The notes under the pieces are model-generated. The model was not told the origin of the DNA. It searched no databases and saw only the letters and a list, made by a program, of their open reading frames with translations. Shown one piece after another: positions 22,312 to 24,668 of a stretch of DNA of 24,668 bases. The DNA is from a virus: IMG/VR virus record IMGVR_UViG_3300042868_004519, positions 1 through 24,668 of that record, one strand, 5' to 3'. The stretch's first letter is position 1; every line of letters starts with the position of its first letter. The position numbers and the translations under genes were made by a program.

Positions 22312-22917
22312 ATGGAAAGTGTATTATTAGGAATACTCACGACCGTATTAGGTATCATTGGTACATTATCAGCTATATGGTTAAAATATTATCTCGAGAA
22401 AAAAGCTAAAGCACGAGAATGTGTTGTACAACGTACGGTTGATGAAGATAGTGAAATAATTGAACGATTGGAAGAACTTAAAGATGAGATTGGTGCAGAC
22501 CGTATTTCTATATTTTCATTTCATAATGGCGGAGAATATTATTCTGGGCGTAGTATGCAAAAACTATCTTGTTCATATGAGGTTGTTCGGCCAGGAATTG
22601 CTAGACACCAAATGAGATTACAAAACGTTCCAGTATCAGCATGCTTATCGACTATTAAACATTTAATTGAACGTAAAGAATTTTTATGTTATGATGTAGA
22701 TAAAGATTTTCCAGAATCTGGATGCAAAAGTTATTTAATTGAATACGGTGTTAAATCAACTTATCAATATGCTATTTTTGATTTGAATCGTAAAGCAATT
22801 GGAATATTACGAGCAGATTTTGTATTAGATAAAGAAAAAATAAATACTAAAGAAACAGATGCATTACGATATACTGCAATTAAACTTTCTGGTTATCTGA
22901 TCGCACAAAAACATTAA
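22312..22917 (+). CDS. Membrane-anchored protein with a GAF-like cytosolic domain, possible lysis partner
   Basis: The 201-residue product has one N-terminal membrane segment (about residues 4-24, VLLGILTTVLGIIGTLSAIW), then a charged helix. A soluble domain follows with RISIFSFHNGGEYYSGRSMQ (64-83), KLSCSYEVV and AIFDLNRKAIGILRADFVL, in the order of strands expected of a GAF-like fold. The gene starts 4 bases after the amidase stop with no SD. Position next to an endolysin suggests a holin or lysis regulator, but a single-span anchor with a 170-residue soluble domain is not a standard holin; a sensor role is equally open. Several cysteines (Cys37, 87, 111, 126, 138) are present without a clear motif. 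Confidence 0.65.
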   Translation: MESVLLGILTTVLGIIGTLSAIWLKYYLEKKAKARECVVQRTVDEDSEIIERLEELKDEIGADRISIFSFHNGGEYYSGRSMQKLSCSYEVVRPGIARHQMRLQNVPVSACLSTIKHLIERKEFLCYDVDKDFPESGCKSYLIEYGVKSTYQYAIFDLNRKAIGILRADFVLDKEKINTKETDALRYTAIKLSGYLIAQKH

Positions 22918-22918
22918 T

Positions 22919-23566
22919 ATGAGTTATTTGAACGCAAACATTCCAACCATTACGTGTTTTATACGTAACGAATTTCTTTTTAATCATACTCAAGGCCATG
23001 ATGAATATACATTGGTAGATGTACATTCCGTAGCATCAATACAGAAACGTGTTCCATTATTTGAAGCATTTTTAGAAAATGGAGTAAATTGGACTCGTCG
23101 TCCTATACATGCATTCTGTTGGAAACATGATGCTGAACGATTACCATTGACAGAACATATGTACTGGGATTGCTTTTCATCTTATATCGATGTACAGATA
23201 CGTGAACGATTATCTGGTTTAAGTGCTGACCTAATATCAATAACCGGTGTTAAACGACAAGGAACATATATGTTCACATTAGACTGGTCTCATGAAAATC
23301 GCAACATGTTAGATACAAATTTTTCAGAAACACCTGAACATAAATGTGGACACGTATTCAAAATGAATAACGGCAATTATTTTATATATCCTAACAATAG
23401 AATCATATGGATGGACAATGCTTGGACATTTAATCGCATTGATAAGAATCCTGGTTACAAAATTGATATGACTGTATATACAGTTGAAGGCGCTGGTAAG
23501 TATGAAACTGATTATAATTATATTACAAATTTTACAGAAAAAGATAAAAAAGATTTGGATAATTGA
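22919..23566 (+). CDS. Phage protein of unknown function
   Basis: The 215-residue soluble protein has no motif I can name. It is rich in Trp, His, Tyr and Asn and reads like a compact alpha/beta enzyme or structural protein: ITCFIRNEFLFNHTQGHDEY, RRPIHAFCWKHDAERLPLT, WDCFSSYIDVQI, GTYMFTLDWSHEN. There is no signal peptide or membrane segment. It begins one base after the stop codon of the membrane-anchored protein and lacks an SD, so translation is probably coupled. Similar-looking proteins of this length are common hypotheticals in marine T4-like phages; I cannot assign a role. Confidence 0.72.
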   Translation: MSYLNANIPTITCFIRNEFLFNHTQGHDEYTLVDVHSVASIQKRVPLFEAFLENGVNWTRRPIHAFCWKHDAERLPLTEHMYWDCFSSYIDVQIRERLSGLSADLISITGVKRQGTYMFTLDWSHENRNMLDTNFSETPEHKCGHVFKMNNGNYFIYPNNRIIWMDNAWTFNRIDKNPGYKIDMTVYTVEGAGKYETDYNYITNFTEKDKKDLDN

Positions 23567-23578
23567 AAAATAGTTTTT

Positions 23579-23586
23579 ATATTTAT
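23579..23586 (+). promoter_or_regulatory. ATATTTAT element upstream of the 112-residue protein
   Basis: The core lies in GAAAAATAGTTTTTATATTT followed by ATGTAAA, nearly identical to the element before the polymerase gene. It ends 22 bases before the ATG at 23609. The extended match (over 20 bases, two differences) supports a functional site and not chance. Confidence 0.6.
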
Positions 23587-23608
23587 GTAAATATTAAAAA
23601 TAAAAGTT

Positions 23609-23947
23609 ATGACAAACGAAAAAGAGTTTAAGTTTAAGGACGTAGAATTAGCAGTTAACTTTAAGAAATTACCAATGTATGATCAAGAATACATTCGTAC
23701 CATGTTTTATGAAACGGTATTGGATCGATCATTTAGACATACTGGTATTGGATTTTCTGAATACTTTCCAGAAGCTACTAATTTTACAGTTTTTTCATCA
23801 GAAGAGTCAATGCATAACACGATGAGCGAATATGCTAATCCATATCGATATACTGCATCTCATTTATTACATGGTAAAAAATATTTCTTAGCTTGGACAT
23901 TTAATTATGATAAAGCAAATGCAGTAGAACGAATAAAAGAGTTTTAA
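23609..23947 (+). CDS. Small phage protein of unknown function
   Basis: The 112-residue product is rich in aromatic residues, with segments such as LPMYDQEYIRTMFYETVLDR, GIGFSEYFPEATNFTVF and HLLHGKKYFLAWTFNYD. No family, membrane segment or leader peptide is recognised. The start is preceded by an A-rich stretch (AAATAAAAGTT) without an SD, and by the extended ATATTTAT element. It ends one base before the QueD-like gene, so the two are likely expressed together; whether they share a pathway is unknown. Confidence 0.65.
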   Translation: MTNEKEFKFKDVELAVNFKKLPMYDQEYIRTMFYETVLDRSFRHTGIGFSEYFPEATNFTVFSSEESMHNTMSEYANPYRYTASHLLHGKKYFLAWTFNYDKANAVERIKEF

Positions 23948-23948
23948 T

Positions 23949-24425
23949 ATGGGTAGATACATTTCAACTAAACTATTTGAAAATTATTCTGTAGCAATTC
24001 GTCAATGGAAAGCTCAGCATTCTCATTGTCAGTTGTTACATGGTTATGCTTTGAAATTCAAAGTATGGTTTGCATCTAACGAACCATTAGAAGAAAATCA
24101 GTTAGATGATATGAATTGGATTGTCGACTATGGAGGTTTTAAGACACCGCCGGCCGGTAACGGTCTTAAAGATTGGATGGATCATATGTGGGATCATACT
24201 ACATTAATTCAAGCCAATGATCCATATCGCGATTTGTTTGAACAAATGCAAATGGAAGGTCTTTGTAAAGTACATTTTCTTGAGAAGATGGGAGCTGAGT
24301 CATGTGCTAAATTGGTATATGATAAGTTCAATGAAGTGTTATCAAAAACAGATGCCGGACGTTGCAAATGTATTAAAGTAGAATGTTTCGAAAACGATAA
24401 TAATTCAAGTATATATGAAGAATAA
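23949..24425 (+). CDS. queD: QueD / 6-pyruvoyl-tetrahydropterin synthase-like protein
   Basis: The 158-residue protein belongs to the T-fold pterin-synthase family. QueD makes 6-carboxy-tetrahydropterin, an early step to 7-deazaguanines used in queuosine tRNA and, in some phages, in modified DNA. Visible motifs are HSHCQLLHGY (His24, His26, catalytic-type Cys27, His31), WIVDYGGFK (Asp60), MWDHTTLI (Asp82-His83), GAESCAKLVYD (Glu117) and VECFEND (Glu145). In E. coli QueD the zinc ligands come from a CxxxHGH motif; here the last His is Tyr33, and His24 or His26 may take part instead. The end overlaps the next gene. Other genes of the pathway (folE, queE, queC) are not seen in this window. Confidence 0.82.
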   Translation: MGRYISTKLFENYSVAIRQWKAQHSHCQLLHGYALKFKVWFASNEPLEENQLDDMNWIVDYGGFKTPPAGNGLKDWMDHMWDHTTLIQANDPYRDLFEQMQMEGLCKVHFLEKMGAESCAKLVYDKFNEVLSKTDAGRCKCIKVECFENDNNSSIYEE

Positions 24426-24668
24426 TGAAGAAACATATCTATCGCTTTTTGAATATCTAGGTAAAGGTTCAGGTGGATCGAACATTGGTCGAGAAGTAAC
24501 AGCCGAAGCTGTTAAACAAGGTATCGAGCTTAAATGGAAAATGTTGCCTAAAGATATGCAGAAACCTGAATATACTCAAGTGCAATTGTATCCGTTATCA
24601 TTTTTAGATGAATACTTTGCAACTAAAGCAGAAGTTGATAGTACGCCATTTGTAAGACGATCAGCTTT
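24415..24668 (+). CDS. Unknown protein, N-terminal part (runs off the window)
   Basis: An ATG at 24415 inside the QueD-like gene opens a frame that stays open to the edge (84 codons), starting MKNNEETYLSLFEYLGKGSG. The overlap of 11 bases suggests coupled translation. No motif is recognised in the visible part (KQGIELKWKMLPKDMQKPEY, LSFLDEYFATKAEV). A Ser/Gly-rich patch (GKGSGGSN) follows the first helix. A competing ATG at 24425 gives only 11 codons and is unlikely. Confidence 0.6.
   Translation, partial: MKNNEETYLSLFEYLGKGSGGSNIGREVTAEAVKQGIELKWKMLPKDMQKPEYTQVQLYPLSFLDEYFATKAEVDSTPFVRRSA

Noticed and set aside
24425-24460. ATG at 24425 overlapping the QueD-like stop codon (TAATG)
   Set aside because: The frame closes after 11 codons; the frame from 24415 stays open to the window edge.
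1-24668. tRNA genes, CRISPR arrays, insertion sequences or integrase/attachment sites
   Set aside because: The gaps are too short for most of these and none contains a cloverleaf, spaced direct repeats or terminal inverted repeats; no transposase or integrase motif is encoded.

Overview
This window is part of an AT-rich tailed-phage genome, most likely a lytic T4-type myovirus. Every supported gene lies on the + strand and genes are packed end to end; the largest gaps are about 110, 139 and 133 bases. The tail tube fragment at the left edge, the baseplate-assembly protein, UvsX, the gp32-like protein, the flap nuclease and the gp41-type helicase are T4-like. DNA polymerase is instead a small family A (Pol I-like) enzyme and the ribonucleotide reductase is the B12-dependent class II type, so this is a mosaic and not a close T4 relative. 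The host cannot be named. Several genes lack a Shine-Dalgarno (SD) sequence while others have a perfect AAGGAG. The class II reductase implies a host that makes or imports cobalamin.

Layout: (1) 1-10056, tail module: tail tube end, terminator, gp26-like baseplate/hub assembly protein, an overlapping small gp51-like protein, a small protein, a 902-residue tape-measure protein, a large baseplate protein, a LysM/gp53-like protein, a hub protein, and a structural protein with a duplicated 31-residue motif. (2) 10093-13109: family A polymerase without a visible exonuclease, a PD-(D/E)XK-like protein, and a small conserved-looking protein. (3) 13140-14297: three small genes with N-terminal leaders that look like capsid-targeting propeptides. 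(4) 14437-18813: replication and recombination genes (gp32-like, UvsX, flap nuclease, DnaB-type helicase). (5) 18947-21021: class II ribonucleotide reductase followed by a Cys-rich small protein. (6) 21041-22917: another leader-bearing small protein, a peptidoglycan amidase (endolysin), and a membrane-anchored protein. (7) 22919-24668: two unknown proteins, a QueD/6-pyruvoyl-tetrahydropterin synthase-like enzyme, and the start of an unknown gene.

The strongest novelty candidate is a family of proteins that share a leader (MNLQENYRRLFKGR, then SSND, ending in I/L-x-E followed by A or S). The leader ends in a site matching the T4 prohead protease rule, which suggests small proteins loaded into the capsid and delivered into the host. 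One member carries a second copy of the cleavage half of the leader in mid-protein, as if it were a two-cargo polyprotein. A second recurring signal is an ATATTTAT element placed just upstream of at least eight genes, with a variant before a ninth. It is a candidate phage-specific promoter. At the polymerase and helicase genes it sits so close to the start codon that leaderless mRNAs are plausible.
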